A DNA stretch of 64,000 nucleotides from Trichobilharzia szidati (taxonomy: Eukaryota; Platyhelminthes; Trematoda; Strigeidida; Schistosomatidae), in the NCBI GenBank assembly GCA_944472155.2, contig OX235275.1, positions 31,700,731-31,764,730 on the forward strand, read 5' to 3'. Below are positions 1 through 11,256 of this stretch, piece by piece; the first letter of the stretch is position 1, and each line of letters begins with the position of its first letter. The translations under genes and the position numbers were made by a program. The notes below the pieces were generated by a model, which saw only the letters and a list, made by a program, of their open reading frames with translations, searched no databases and was not told the origin of the DNA.

Positions 1-215
1 TGACTTGTAAGTGTCAACTAGCATGAAACCTAGGTTCAAGGCTTCCAGCCATCTAATACTAACAATTCAAAGTGTACAGTGATAGCGAACCACCTAGAAT
101 GGTGGTCACATTGCAAACTTGACTGGCAGAATTTAGTCTGCGCCAAGCAAACGACTAGACATATTACGCTAACATTACTAACTAGTGCCCAATCAAAGAC
201 TATGCTGTATTAATT
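1..215 (+). mobile_element. SINE family D, 3' part
   Basis: This stretch matches the downstream half of the copies at 17955-18600 and 30565-30900 (shared words include CTAGCA..AAACCTAGGT and CCTAGAATGGTGGTCACATT). The tRNA-like head lies outside the window. Confidence 0.7.
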
Positions 216-239
216 AGGACTCTCAAGGCTATAAGTAGC

Positions 240-440
240 TTACTGGTATGCTATTGACTCAACTAAGTAACAACATAGCTGAGAGACATTTTAGTTCATT
301 CAAGCAGTTGACTAAGACCACTTTATCAGAGACTAAATACCCTCTTCGGACACAGCCTTCTCGGTGTATCTATTCAGGAGAAAATAGAAGCGGTGTCAGG
401 GTTAAATATGTAGACATTCAATCATATCCTATTTAGCACA
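240..440 (+). mobile_element. Non-LTR retroelement C-terminal fragment (CR1-like?)
   Basis: The frame 248-436 encodes a peptide that aligns with the minus-strand peptide at 3641-3375 (shared spacing of LSETKYPLRTQPSRCIYSG versus LSDSEHPLHIQLSPCISSG). This looks like the last residues of a retroelement polyprotein. Assignment to CR1 rests on the neighbouring RT-like relic at 3370-3970. Confidence 0.45.
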
Positions 441-639
441 AGTAGTATGTGGAGCAACAAAAATGTCGGAAAATGAACTGACAAATCTACTTTATAATGC
501 ATGTTGGATAAACGGCTACTTACTGCCAGTAGTGCATTACTGTTATTGCCCACATTAACATTTCTATTAACATTTGTGCGATGAGGTGAAATTCTTGCAA
601 TATACATTATATATTTATATATTTCTAGTCAACCTTCTG

Positions 640-870
640 CATGCAGGGATTTGATTGGTTATAGACTGGAACACAAACGCAAATACGTTAGATAGCCATC
701 AGAAAATCGGGAAGTACTGGAGAACTGTTTCGTCCCAGTTTGGGACTCCACTCCAGCAGTACTCGCCCCCCCCCCCGTGGGGTGCGAATCCAGAATCTTC
801 CTCTTAAAAGGAGATCTCGTAGGCCATTCAGATAATGGACCCAAGCCAATGGTGCATGAGGTGCTAGTGA
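640..870 (-). mobile_element. SINE family A copy
   Basis: On the minus strand it shows the tRNA-like head (A box, degenerate B box near 785) and the downstream CCCAAACTGGGACGAAACAG segment typical of this family. It carries a run of 13 C at about 767-779. Confidence 0.65.
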
Positions 871-964
871 AAATTCATGACCAGCGGCGTCGACCAAGTC
901 AGGTAGCAGAACAGTTAATCGCTGCGCTATGTATCACGAATGAATCGGAAAAGGATGGCAATTA

Positions 965-1433
965 GGTTCTCTGAACCACCTTCTGTTGGTTCATTCTGTA
1001 TCGATCTGTTCCCAGAAAGAGACGTGGTTATCTGATATAATGTTCTCCGAGTCTCTTTTACCCGCTGCCCACTTGTTCTGCTTCACTTGCCACTGTGTCG
1101 TAGGATTGTCTTCTGTTTTTCCTAACACTCTTCTTCACTCATTTATTCAGTGAGATGTGTATTTAACTCAGCTTCTCCTTCTCTTGTCCATCTCTGCATT
1201 GAGTCATGTTCTCTTTCATCACCTTCCTCTCTTCTCCGTTCTCATCCATTTAGCTGAGCGAGAACATCTCGACATGTGATGACTTCTCCTCCTGTATTGT
1301 CTGTTACCAGTTTGGCTTGTATTCATATTGCGCATAAGGATTTAGATGTCACCATTTCAGATGTTGTCCATTACTGTTTGTAGTTGTCTATAGAAATCTT
1401 CCTTCTTAATTTTTAAAAGTTGATTGTAGTACT
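965..1433. other. No gene recognised
   Basis: Pyrimidine-rich AT sequence with no open frame that resembles a protein. Faint similarity to minus-strand RTE words (GTTGGTTCATTC) suggests an old RTE relic, but this is not certain. Confidence 0.4.
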
Positions 1434-1590
1434 GTGCGTAGCACTGAATGGTCTAAGAGGTCGTCTTGTAACCAGGAGGCCCTAAATTCAAAACCTGGAG
1501 GGTGTGCGGTTGTGAAGAGCCACAGACAAGGACGAAATAGCCATCCAGAGGGAACAGTTGTTTTCAATAATTCCATCACGCTGCACAGCC
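1434..1590 (+). mobile_element. SINE family A copy
   Basis: tRNA-like head (CACTGAATGGTCTAAGAG as A box region, CAAAACCTGG as decayed B box) followed by the GACGAAATAG..CCAGA segment of the family. Confidence 0.6.
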
Positions 1591-1689
1591 AAAAAGGTAT
1601 TAGTAGACATTTTAAGCGACAAGAGTCAGCGAATTATTTCAAGGAGTGTTTTGGGCTAAAATTAAATAATACTGCTTCGACTTTGATTT

Positions 1690-2010
1690 CCATTTAAATG
1701 CGGCCGGAGTGTTTCTCTCAAAAGTGGAAGCGTGAAAATGTGGGTCTGACGCTTACAACCTTACTGATGTACATGTTACTCTACCTATACTGGGGCTGAG
1801 AAATTCTGATTCCAAATCCATGGTGTACATGGGTTACAAAATCAGAAAAGATTGAATAGCATGTATGAACCCTGTTTTGATTATCAGAAACCACAAAGAC
1901 GCAGCTTCCAAAGGCTCAGAAGTGCTCGCCTTTTAAGACAAGCACGTGCTTCTTCCATAGGTGGGTCCGAGTAGTATCTCATCCCGTGGTGTCCCTATAA
2001 TGTGCTCAGT
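1690..2010. other. No gene recognised
   Basis: AT-rich sequence without a convincing coding frame or recognisable repeat boundary. Confidence 0.4.
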
Positions 2011-2017
2011 TTGTGTT

Positions 2018-2160
2018 TTAGGAATAAAATATAATATAATAATAATAGCTTTATTCAAAACAGTACTATTGGTACAAATATGGAATTTTCAGCATGCAAT
2101 ACAATATTGCATCAAATTTCCTTATTACAGAGGCAATAATTAAAATAGGGCATTTCCACT
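2018..2160. repeat. Dispersed AT-rich repeat (paired with 10397-10520)
   Basis: TTTATTCAAAACAGTACT...GGAATTTTCAGCAT..ACAATATTGCATC is shared with 10397-10520, in the same orientation. Family unknown. Confidence 0.5.
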
Positions 2161-2210
2161 AATAATAATTTACAGTAATAATATCAAAACAATTAGTCCC
2201 TTTGATAAAT

Positions 2211-3280
2211 TTGAATAAGGCATTAAGAAGACAAATTTCGTGAGATTATATAATTTCGTAGTTTCTTTACAACCGCTTTACAACCAACATGGTTAACAGT
2301 AATAAAATAAATATTTAATTGGTGGATGGTGACTAGCAGTGGAATCCAGGACAACGCACATGTCGTCCTATTTGGGACTCGTCAGCTGAATGTACCTGCA
2401 TTTCTCAGTAAGTGATGATGTTGCCACCGAGGCTCGAACCCAGTGCCCATAGTTTCAAACGCCAAAGCGTTATCCACTAGACCACTTGGGCCACGAGTGC
2501 CACCTCTTGTGCAACGGGTCATATTGATTTAATAGGACGGAATGCACATCCTGGATTCCACTGCTAGTCACCATCCACCAAATTAAATACTAATTAAATG
2601 CCAAGACATCGTCGAAGCATCTGCTCAAGAGGCTGACATGTCAACCTGAGACCGAGCACTTCGGTCCAATCAATCGACGGGAAAAGTAATAAAGTAATAA
2701 AATAAAGCTCATGACAGTTACTCAGTTAAATAAAAAACAAACAAAAGTACATACTAATGACCAATCATATTTAGATAGGTCACGTTGTCCATGGTAGGCG
2801 AAGATTGAAGTCTATTGTTTTTTGTACACACAGTTTAGGCTGTATGTGATTAATCCAAAGTGCTTCCATCACCTTCAATAACCTTAATCTGAATAGAAAT
2901 CCAGCATCATCCAATGCAAAACACTTATTAATGTCAGGTCACAAAATTAATATTAATTATTGACTGTTTCACAATTATTTCACATAACTCTAATTCAAGG
3001 TTATTGAAGGTGATGGAAGCACTTTGGATTAATCACATACAGCTTAAACTGCGTGTACAAAAAACATTAGACTTCAACCTTCGCCTACCATGGACTGACT
3101 ACTTGACCTATTTAAATGTGATGATTGGTAATTAGTATGTACCTTTGTTTTTTATATAACTGAGTAATTGTCATGCTCTTTATTTTATTATTGTTAACCA
3201 TGTTAGTTGTAAAGCGGTTGTAAAGAAACTACGAAATGATATCATCTCGCGAAATTTGTCTTCTTAATGCCTTATTCAAA
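2211..3280. repeat. Fold-back element with arms of about 280 bp
   Basis: 2211-2311 plus 2707-2886 is the reverse complement of 2997-3280 with a few mismatches (for example ATTAAGAAGACAAATTTCG against CGAAATTTGTCTTCTTAAT). The spacer is about 110 bp. The left arm is interrupted by the Sm-alpha-like insertion at 2312-2692. No coding frame is seen; it may be a non-autonomous PLE derivative. Confidence 0.75.
2312..2692 (-). mobile_element. Sm-alpha-like retroposon with degenerate hammerhead, nested in the fold-back element
   Basis: It is flanked by the 14-bp duplication AGTAATAAAATAAA at 2298-2311 and 2693-2706. On the minus strand a tRNA-like head (A box GTCTAGTGGATAACGC, B box GGTTCGAGCC, about 2500-2425) is followed by the hammerhead at 2395-2340: CTGACGA is intact and stem II (TCCCAAATAGGA) is intact, but the GAAA box reads GACA. 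A partial inverted hammerhead half lies at 2539-2590 on the plus strand. Confidence 0.8.
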
Positions 3281-3369
3281 GTAATAATATTGTTTAATAA
3301 GAAGTGAATATAAAATTAAATCAAGTGAACCTACTAACGACAATGTAATAATGAGAACAAAACATGCCG

Positions 3370-3970
3370 TTTATTTAGGCTTCCTCAGTAAGTTGGTAGT
3401 TTTCTGTCTTACACACTTTATAATAAATCCCAACTAAATAAGGAATCGTAGAGTTATTGTACTTAGTCGTCCGACCATACATTCTTCTATACTTGCCTCT
3501 AGTTTCCATACCTGATGAAATGCAAGGAGAAAGTTGTATATGGAGAGGATGTTCAGAGTCTGACAGGATAATATTTGCTGATTTCTTGCAGGAATCCAAG
3601 CATCTATCCACGATAGTATTAACGAGTAGGTTCAGCGACACCTCACTCGCCCTACTGAAGGCTTTTATCGCCCTTCGCAGTATAACAAAGTCCTTCTTAA
3701 GTATCCCGGGAAAGATTAAGGGCTACGGAGCAGTAAACAAGTGTAGGCAGAATACGAGAATTAACAAACGGTAACAGTAGAGACAGAATGATACCAGATC
3801 ATGAAACGAAATATCTCTCAGGAAACTAACAAGATTGAAGAGAAGACCAGGAAAGGTGATCAGAAGAAATACACCGTCGAAGGTATTTCACATTCGATTT
3901 GGTTTCAACTTCACTGTGATAGTGGAACCGCGCGAACTAACCAGTTCATGTAAGTCGTAGATGCAATATT
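3370..3970 (-). mobile_element. CR1-like non-LTR fragment
   Basis: Minus-strand peptide at 3641-3375 (LDSCKKSANIILSDSEHPLH) resembles those at 248-436 and in the region 44880-44700. The sequence near 3940-3960 (AACTAACCAGTTCATGTA) matches 45175-45195 in the other copy. Many stops; a relic. Confidence 0.5.
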
Positions 3971-4224
3971 ATGATCGATGGAATTTTAGTAGCCCAAGAC
4001 TTAAGCAAACCGCCAAGAATTTTTATTGTGACAGGATCAAAATGTACCATCATTGGAATAATAAGATAAAATATAGAAAAACACTTAAGTGACCTGGTTA
4101 TCTATTTATAATCAATAAAATTACAAGTTTCAGATACGGAGTTGTATTCACTAGTGTGAGACAAATATAAATACTTGTCTTTAGTTGATTTGTAAGGATT
4201 AGTTTTGTTTTTACGAGTTGATCG

Positions 4225-4775
4225 AGGATTTATATCAGTTAGAGAAACATTGAAAACCAGCACTAGAGTACTGGACCTTCCGGGTATGAGCTTGCCTTGC
4301 CAAGCTCGTATGCCATTCAGCCAATGGGACCCGAACTTTGACTTCTAACAATTCGTGATATATTGCGACCACTAACCAATGTCATCGGTGGGAAATCCAT
4401 CCACACACTTGACTGGATGGACCTCACTGGTGATAACTTCTCACCAGAACTCCAGAAAACTCCATCCTGTAGCGAGTCACTAGCGAGCATCAGATTAGTT
4501 TTCAAGAGTAGGTTTGTAAGAATTAGATTTGTTTTTACGAGTCTGACCACGAATTGGTAGAAGTTAGAATTCATGCCCTGGCCACTGAATCGGGTCCCAG
4601 TGGTTGAATGTTATATGAGCTTGCCTTGCAACCGGAAGGTTCTCGGTTCGAATCCCAGTGTGTGCGTACTGCCGATGATTCCCAAACTAGGATGAAACAG
4701 CAGCTGTCCAGTACTCCAGTGCTGGTTTTCAATGGTTCTCTAACTGACATCAATCCGTGATCAACTCGTAAAAAT
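4225..4775. mobile_element. SINE family A, head-to-head inverted dimer
   Basis: The left unit (4225-4400) is on the minus strand and the right unit (4560-4775) on the plus strand (A box CAGTGGTTGAATG, B box GGTTCGAATCC). Ends read TCAGTTAGAGAAAC...GGTTCTCTAACTGA. The middle holds a family-specific spacer with GTCATCGGTGGG. Confidence 0.7.
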
Positions 4776-4999
4776 ATGGATACTACAAATATATGAACAA
4801 ATAAATGGGGTATGCTGGATGTAGGTTAGTTGGATACTAGTTAACACACGTACTGATAAAAAATAATTGTTACATTAGTGAATAGTAGTCAAGTTATTCA
4901 GACAAGATATGCTTAGTTTAAATCTATAGAGTGGCAAGCAATAATCAATATAACTGTATGGCGTAAACTAGTTAAAAGCGAGTAGGAAGGAAATAATAA

Positions 5000-5240
5000 A
5001 AGTACATGTCGATACCTAAAGATAGAGTAATGATGGATACCGTAGACAAGAAACCTTTGTATCACTAGTTAAGTTACAAAGGCGAGATTGCAGCTGACAT
5101 TCTAAAATGTCGACTTGATAGAGCCGTGGAGGGAACCTTCCCTGAATCTGAGCTGGTATTCAGTTTCCCAACCGAACCAGTACTCATACAGTGAGTCTAG
5201 GATACATTACCAATGATGACCTTACCAGTGTGTATCTATG
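5000..5240. other. No gene recognised
   Basis: Unassigned; possibly the upstream continuation of the PLE relic that follows (stop-rich). Confidence 0.3.
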
Positions 5241-5244
5241 AATT

Positions 5245-5560
5245 CAACTGCTTATGTAGAGTTAGTTTCATTGGCCGCACTTAGAAGGCTTTATTCATGC
5301 GCTCACGTGAACATCAACCAGTATGATTGAGTAAAGGCGTAACCAAATGCGTCAATAGTGTAGTCTTAGCCCACTTGGTAGATAGATACTGGACACTCGA
5401 AATAACCTGACCAGGCGTTCTCAGTTATTTTTACTGCGTTCCTGGTCATCTATGTAGAGGAGCTCGACTGCGTCTTTCATCAATAGCTGAAGCAGTAGAA
5501 ATCAATACCAGAAGACGGGATCTTTGTATACAGAAAAAGTATGTTCATCCACTATATTTA
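5245..5560 (+). mobile_element. PLE relic: GIY-YIG endonuclease region
   Basis: The plus-strand translation, with stops, reads YEFNCLCRVSFIGRT, then SREHQP, and later SIAEAVEINTRRRDLCIQ, paralleling the GIY-YIG regions at 7435-7869 and 12749-12363. Frameshifts and stops make it dead. Confidence 0.65.
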
Positions 5561-5611
5561 CCTTAGCCTACAATAAGGTCAGCAAATCCTCAATAAACAT
5601 TAGCACTTTAA

Positions 5612-6182
5612 ATCATTATTGTATTATTATTGTTCCCTTGGGTTCCTAGTGGAACATAGGGTTTCAACTGCACGCCTCCACTTGCTTCTGTCTTCTGCTG
5701 TACTCTTCACTTGCGTCCATGTTAGCCCATACTGTTTCAACTCTTCTTCACACGATCTCCTCCACGTCACCCTTCGACGTCTCACTCGCCACTTCCCTTT
5801 CGGGTTCCACTCGAGCACTGGCCTGACGCGCGATGTCACCCAGCGGACTCCTCAGCGAGTGTCCAATCCACCTCCACTTTCTCCTGCATATTTGTTGAGC
5901 GATTGGTTCTTGTTTTGTTTGTTCCCATAGTTTCTTGTTGGTTCTTGTTCTTTCCGGCCATCTAATCTTGAGTATAGAACCAGCGAAGACAGTTGTTGAT
6001 AAAGGTCTGCAACAGGCTGTTGGAAATATTCTTTGTGACCCGCCAAGTTTCTGATCCGTATGGAAGCACTGACTGACTTGACGTTTGTATTGAAGATCCG
6101 AATCTTGTTGTTGATGCTGAGTGACGAAGATTTCCAGATTGGTTTCAGGTTGATGAATGTGTTTCTCTCCTTTCCTCGCCTA
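5612..6182 (-). mobile_element. RTE-clade non-LTR fragment, 3' end
   Basis: The 3' terminus is at the left (ATTATTATTGTTCCCTTGGG, with the GGAACATAGGG end shared by all RTE copies here). Minus-strand pieces such as EWNPKGKWRVRRRRVTWRRS match the C-terminal domain of the RTE polyprotein. Frameshifted. Confidence 0.75.
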
Positions 6183-6204
6183 GATTACTAGGTCACTAGT
6201 TTTC

Positions 6205-6290
6205 TAGCCGGTCCTTAGCCCGGATAAAGAGGGAGGGTTGAAGCGTGGTGCTAGCAACTCCATCCCCCAATACTTAACCAGATTGCTGCA
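6205..6290. mobile_element. SINE family B fragment
   Basis: AGAGGGAGGGTTGAAGC..GTGCTAGCAACTCCATC resembles the body of the SINE B copy at 20379-20606. Truncated at both ends. Confidence 0.45.
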
Positions 6291-6934
6291 AAACTTTGAC
6301 ACTTTAAATTCCTATCTCAATTATTTTTGCTTATTTTTGTTTGTTTCATTGACCAACGTTTAATTTCTGAGCTTTGACGAATTCATGACCTTTCTTATGC
6401 CTTCTATTACCTGAGGTTTAAGTAGTGCTTTTCTAACTTGTTATCGTATTTACAAAATCCTGTTTAGCATTTCACTTCACTAAATTCATTATTATTATTG
6501 TTTGATAATCGCTGAACAAGAGTGTTTCTAAGTTTAAACCACATGATCGTTAATATTGTCGTTATTTTCACACTTGAACTTATGTCTAGCCTATCCCATT
6601 TGTAAGCGCAATATCGCTTGAAATTAAGTCACGCGTAGATAAAGGCTATCCCGGTCCAGAACAAACAAGAAGCCGGTTACTGTTTATACGGTACTATTAA
6701 TAAACAAATAAATAATTAAAAGTCAATCTGAACGAAGAATATTCTTTTCAATAATTTCTCCTCTTCAGGTTCTTACAATTATAAAATATAATATTTGCTG
6801 TCGTTACAATAAAGGCCAGTTATGCGGCAGATACATTTTTTAAATGTATAATAACGGATTAGTTATGGGGTGTCAAAATATATAGTCGTATTTGTGTGAC
6901 AAACGTGCCAGGCTGAGTTCGATTACAGAATATT
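6290..6934. other. No gene recognised
   Basis: AT-rich; no coding frame. The stretch 6580-6700 (CTATCCCGGTCCAGAACA) looks different in composition from its surroundings but matches nothing else in the window. Confidence 0.35.
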
Positions 6935-8265
6935 GTAAAACGGGAGACAATGGTGATTAATCATAATAGATTTGTAGAGTGTGGGGTAGGAAAATTGACA
7001 AGTCAGTTCAAGGTTATAAAAGATGTCAGGTGAGTGGCTAGTACAAAGTGGTCTGTGTTAAACAAGAGATAGTAAGACTGCAATGAGAGGTTCATAATGA
7101 GATAACGAATATGTGAAATGAAACAGGTGGAGGCATATATTGAGAAAAGAGATAATATCACTAATAATAAGTCCGGATAGTATAAACGAAATATTAGACA
7201 GTATTGAGAGAATGTTTGCATGAAGGGCATAAATTAGCATTTAGAGCAAGGTCTATTTGTTCCGAAGACTGTGTAGAGAAAGAACTCCAGGTCATCCAAG
7301 ACATTCTAAGCGAGAACGGATATCCAGAGAAGTTCATTAAAGCCAATATAGGTTACAATAGTCGTAAACATGAACTGGCAAAGGTGGAGAAGAAGCCTCT
7401 GTTTTTACGTCTCTAATTCAAGGGAGATACTCCTGTGGAGATTCTATCGCAACGTTCAACCAGGGCGATCAAGAAAACTTTCTACTCTCCACGTCTGTGT
7501 CTATCCTTCAGTAGCCGTCCAATGTTCACCCAACAACTGAAAGATGTCTTACCTAAGCTAAGCTCTTCTTCATGCATATACCATTTCAACTGTTCCTGTG
7601 GTTCAAGTTATACAGGGCGCACGATTAGGCAGGTTCGTCTACGGGTTCGAGAACATTTACCAGCTTGGTTCAGCAGGGGGGAAATCAAGTGCATAAAAAG
7701 CTCGATCCTGTCACACTTGGTCGATACTGGACATCATATCGATGTCAACACAGCTTTCAGGGTTATATACCGAATTCCGAAGTCGTTATCACGTACAGTT
7801 CTCTTACGTCTTCTACACATAGCTGAAGCTGTTGCAATAAGATCGACTAAACCGGAACTTTGTATCTAAAAAGAACACGTCCAGACGCTGTTCCCTACCG
7901 TAGCCAAACTTGGATTGATGATTCTTCTTCTCACCAAGAGTGCTCCTTCCCCTTAACCCTCTTGGCATTTTTTCCTTTGCTTATTATTACAAATATTATT
8001 ATTACAATTATTATTATTAATATAATTATTATTTGTCATAATTTATACCCTTCATGCAAACATTCTCTCAATACTGTCTAATATTTCGTTTATACTATCC
8101 GGACTTATTATTAGTGATATTATCTCTTTTCTCAATATATGCCTCCACCTGTTTCATTTCACATATTCGTTATCTCATTATGAACCTCTCATTGCAGTCT
8201 TACTATCTCTTGTTTAACACAGACCACTTTGTACTAGCCACTCACCTGACACCTTTTATCGTTTG
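6935..8265 (+). mobile_element. Penelope-like element copy with long terminal inverted repeats
   Basis: 7013-7235 is the reverse complement of 8040-8264 with about two mismatches. Between the arms, one reading frame (7204-7869) encodes the C-terminal part of a PLE protein and is broken only by TAA at 7414-7416. The left arm is longer (to about 6935), matching the diverged copy at 18690-19345 in reverse. Confidence 0.85.
7204..7869 (+). pseudogene. PLE protein C-terminus with GIY-YIG endonuclease (5'-truncated, one stop)
   Basis: The frame reads from the inverted-repeat edge, EDCVEKELQVIQDILSENGY, to a TAA at 7414-7416, then resumes in the same frame (FKGDTPVEILSQRSTRAIKK) to the natural stop at 7867-7869. 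The GIY-YIG domain is recognisable: CIYHFNCSCGSSYTGRT (Cys-rich knuckle plus the Y-x-G-R-T motif), REHLPAWF, SSILSHLVDTGHH and EAVAIRSTKPELCI. In active PLEs this endonuclease nicks the target for target-primed reverse transcription. The RT domain is missing, so the copy cannot be autonomous. The single stop and near-identical arms indicate a young insertion. Confidence 0.85.
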
Positions 8266-8390
8266 ACGAGATCACTGAGAAAACTTCCTTTGCTGCCACT
8301 TTATGAATAACCTACTCCAGTCGTCCATTGTTGCACCTTAATGTCAAAGAAATGCTACCTCTATTGTCTAATTCCATGTGTATATATGTT

Positions 8391-8705
8391 TATATGTTCA
8401 CCTGATCTTGCGGAGTTAGGTACATAGGATATTCGTCAACAAAAATATTCCACCGCGTTCAAGAGCACCTCCCATTTTAGCTGAGCAAGGGACAACGTAG
8501 AGGTATTGGTTCATCTATTCGGCAACATATTGTAGATACTGATCACTATGCAGTATCTGACACATCGTTTATTATAGTCTACAAATCTCGATAAAGCTTG
8601 CTGAAAGGGACACGAGTGCATTTGCTTTGTATAGCAGAGGCCTTTCAACAATACATAGCACATAAAGCCAGAACTTTGCGTACAAAACAATTTGTACAAT
8701 CTCCT
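8391..8705 (+). mobile_element. PLE relic: GIY-YIG region
   Basis: Plus-strand translation gives VTYIGYSSTKIFHRVQEHLP, then SSIRQHIVDTDHYAVSDTSF and VYKSR, with stops. It belongs to a PLE lineage different from the copy immediately upstream. Confidence 0.6.
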
Positions 8706-9180
8706 TGATTACCATGGTTTTGATTTTATTATGCAATTCACATAAAAACTTTGTTATCCTTCTTTATTCCATCTTTCATTTCACTTTATGTAATCGTATT
8801 CGAACATTTTATCTAGTCTACAACTTTGACAACATTTCACTCATCCTGTGTCGTCTCCATCATATTTTATAATCACGTATTCACGCTCCCAAATGTGCTT
8901 AATCTTCCGATTATCTATTTCTAACTGACCTGTTATTCCATACCATCTTACTTATACTTGTTCCACAACACACACATTGTGATGTAATTCTAACTTGCTT
9001 TTACTATCTGGGTAACCTATGCTAAAATTGGAGGATTTATAAATGTAAAACCTGGAGAAGAAGAAGAATTTATTGAAAGTGGCAACTGTTCGCCATGACT
9101 ATTTTTTGTTCCGAAATAATAAGACATGAAAATATGAGATAATCACTTCTATAAGTTTTCAAGAGTTGATATGTAAAAAA
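8705..9180. other. Probable PLE 3' tail, otherwise no gene
   Basis: Pyrimidine-rich, non-coding. Position after a GIY-YIG relic suggests PLE 3' UTR. A short GAAGAAGAAGAA tract lies at about 9056-9068. Confidence 0.35.
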
Positions 9181-9184
9181 TTTA

Positions 9185-9590
9185 TTTTTTGTTTTTTGAG
9201 TTTCACCACGGATTGATTTCAGTTAGAGAACGATCAAAAACCAGAGAGTACTAGACAACTGTTTTTAGTCAGCATAGTTTGGGACTCATTGGCATCTAGT
9301 CGGGAGTGAGGATAGATAGAGTTCCCACAAATGATACTGGTTGGTGGTCGCGCTAAAAATCACGAAATGGTGTAAGCTAGAATTCATGGACTGGTCGTTG
9401 AATCGGGTGGGTCGCAGTGACTGAATGGTCTACGAACTTTCCTTGTAACTGGATGGTCCTGGGTTTGAGACCCAGTGGATGCGTTTTGACGATAACTCCA
9501 GCACTGTGCTGACGAAACAGCTGTCCAGTAATCCAGTGCTGGTTTTGCAATGGTTCTCTAACTGATATCAATCCGTGGTCGTACTCAGAA
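9185..9590. mobile_element. SINE family A, inverted dimer
   Basis: Left unit minus (TCAGTTAGAGAACGATC), right unit plus with head CAGTGACTGAATGGTC and decayed B box GGGTTTGAGACCC, ending GGTTCTCTAACTGATATC. Confidence 0.65.
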
Positions 9591-10396
9591 AGATCTCTAT
9601 GAGTACACTATGATATACCAAGGTAAACATGGAGGATAAACGTGCATTTTCTAAACACATAGCTTAAGTTTATTCTAGCTCATAACTAGAGCTTCAGCTA
9701 TGGCTAGGAGACAATAATCTTTAACCTTTAGACAGATTGTTTTGCACCGCACGATATACAATCATAAATAACCCATCTTCCACTGGATAAGTTGGCACAA
9801 TATATTGCTTTGGTTACTTCTTATCCAAGCAAAACTAGTACTTGTTCCCAAATGCCTTTGCAAGATGAAAACTACATAAATTTTAGGTTCGGTAAGGTAC
9901 TTGGATCAACTTCATTACAGATTACGTCACGAATCAATGTTAATTATGGGATTAGTGAGAGCTATGAAGCACTAGACAGACTCTAGTCCTTGCTTAAGAG
10001 TCTTTAGCAGAGTTACGCCGCTACAACCCCAAAAAGGTTCGAACTCGGGACCTTAAGGCCACCTGAATGAGAAATTTACTGACCCTGGAATTCACTCTTC
10101 TTACAACTTGTGATGTAGCATTATTATTCTAACCATTGACAATGATAAGCGTCAAATTTAGGCTGACGTGATAGTCTCCACCGGCCATAACTTCTAACCA
10201 CATCTTCAGAATATCGATACAGCAGCCACCGATAAGCTGAAGATTTGCATCTAGATTACGGGTTTTGTAGGAATTCGTATTGATTCCAATGAAGATCTAA
10301 TCGTGATCCTGGAAGTCCTGATTTCATTTCCTGGTGGGCTCCTGGGTACACACACGGATGAACAGTCCCAAACTGGCGAGAAATGGCTGTCCAGTT
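9590..10396. other. No gene; one tRNA-like SINE fragment
   Basis: At 10015-10075 a minus-strand B-box-like GTTCGAACCTTT lies within a tRNA-like segment. 10330-10395 resembles the end of SINE A (CAGTCCCAAACTGGCGAGAA). The rest is unassigned. Confidence 0.4.
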
Positions 10397-10520
10397 TATA
10401 TTTTTTTTAATAATAATTTACTTTATTCCAAAAACAGTACTTATAATACAGAATGGAATTCTCAGCATTTGTCACAATATTGCATCTGATTTACTCAAAG
10501 TGTATATAAAATTAAAAATT
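10397..10520. repeat. Dispersed AT-rich repeat (paired with 2018-2160)
   Basis: Shares TTTATTCCAAAAACAGTACT and GGAATTCTCAGCATTTGTC with the copy at 2018-2160. Confidence 0.5.
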
Positions 10521-11061
10521 AAAACAAAAATTAATCGGAGGAATTTGTCCACATTAACGACATAATTATTAGATATAATAATAATAATAAATACTAATAA
10601 CAGTGAGTTTGTTTCAAACGGTATTGTCGATTCAGTTTGGAAACTTTAGCATGTTATGGATAATTGAGTGTAATGTTCTGTTGATATGGTATAGTGAGGT
10701 GAAATACAAAGTTAGCAGTCATAATACAGCTTAAAATTATGTCCACACTTATGAAAAAGAATACAAACAAAACGAAAATATTGAGAGGATTATAAATATA
10801 AGAAATACAATAACAATAAAGTATGATGCTGTAAGGTTGAGGGAAATGGTCTATTTGGTGGTGCTAAGAAGGTTGGTTAGTTCATTTCTGACACTATTTT
10901 CATCACATTTCAATGATTTCCCCAGCTAATATCTGTTTGTGACGAACCCTGAAATTAAACGAAGAGTTATTACCACTATTATTATTAAATTCGCTAATGT
11001 TATACACTGAAATAGTTGTTTCTTTTTTAATCTTAACTTTTTCCTTACCTTTTTTCGTTAG
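10520..11061. other. Sequence upstream of channel exon A; no exon seen
   Basis: AT-rich with an ATA-rich run at 10575-10590. It ends in a polypyrimidine tract and TTAG acceptor. No preceding coding exon could be recognised. Confidence 0.5.
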
Positions 11062-11256
11062 CTTAAATTACAAGATGATGAATTCTGGAATCCTCGCCTG
11101 TTGATCGATAATGCTCAGGGTGAACCAATTGAAATAGTCAGTCATGAAGTGGAATTTGTTGAACCAGATTTTGAAGCATATCTTGTTGAAAAACGTCGAA
11201 TTAAAGGAGTCTTTCATGAAACTTTAGAACTACGTCATTTTCCATTCGATTGTCAG
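11062..11256 (+). CDS. Channel exon A: ligand-binding domain, middle part
   Basis: Acceptor TTAG ends at 11061 and donor GTAAGT starts at 11257; 65 codons, phase 0 at both ends. It begins LKLQDDEFWNPRLL, matching the W-x-P-x-L strand of pLGIC ligand-binding domains, and ends ELRHFPFDCQ, the start of the loop that is disulphide-closed in classical Cys-loop receptors. There is no start codon here, so at least one more coding exon lies upstream; none was recognised between 1 and 11061. Confidence 0.9.

Noticed and set aside
1..11061. Search for the missing 5' exons of the channel
   Set aside because: No segment with a signal peptide or the early ligand-binding strands and suitable GT-AG ends could be recognised; none is reported rather than guessing.
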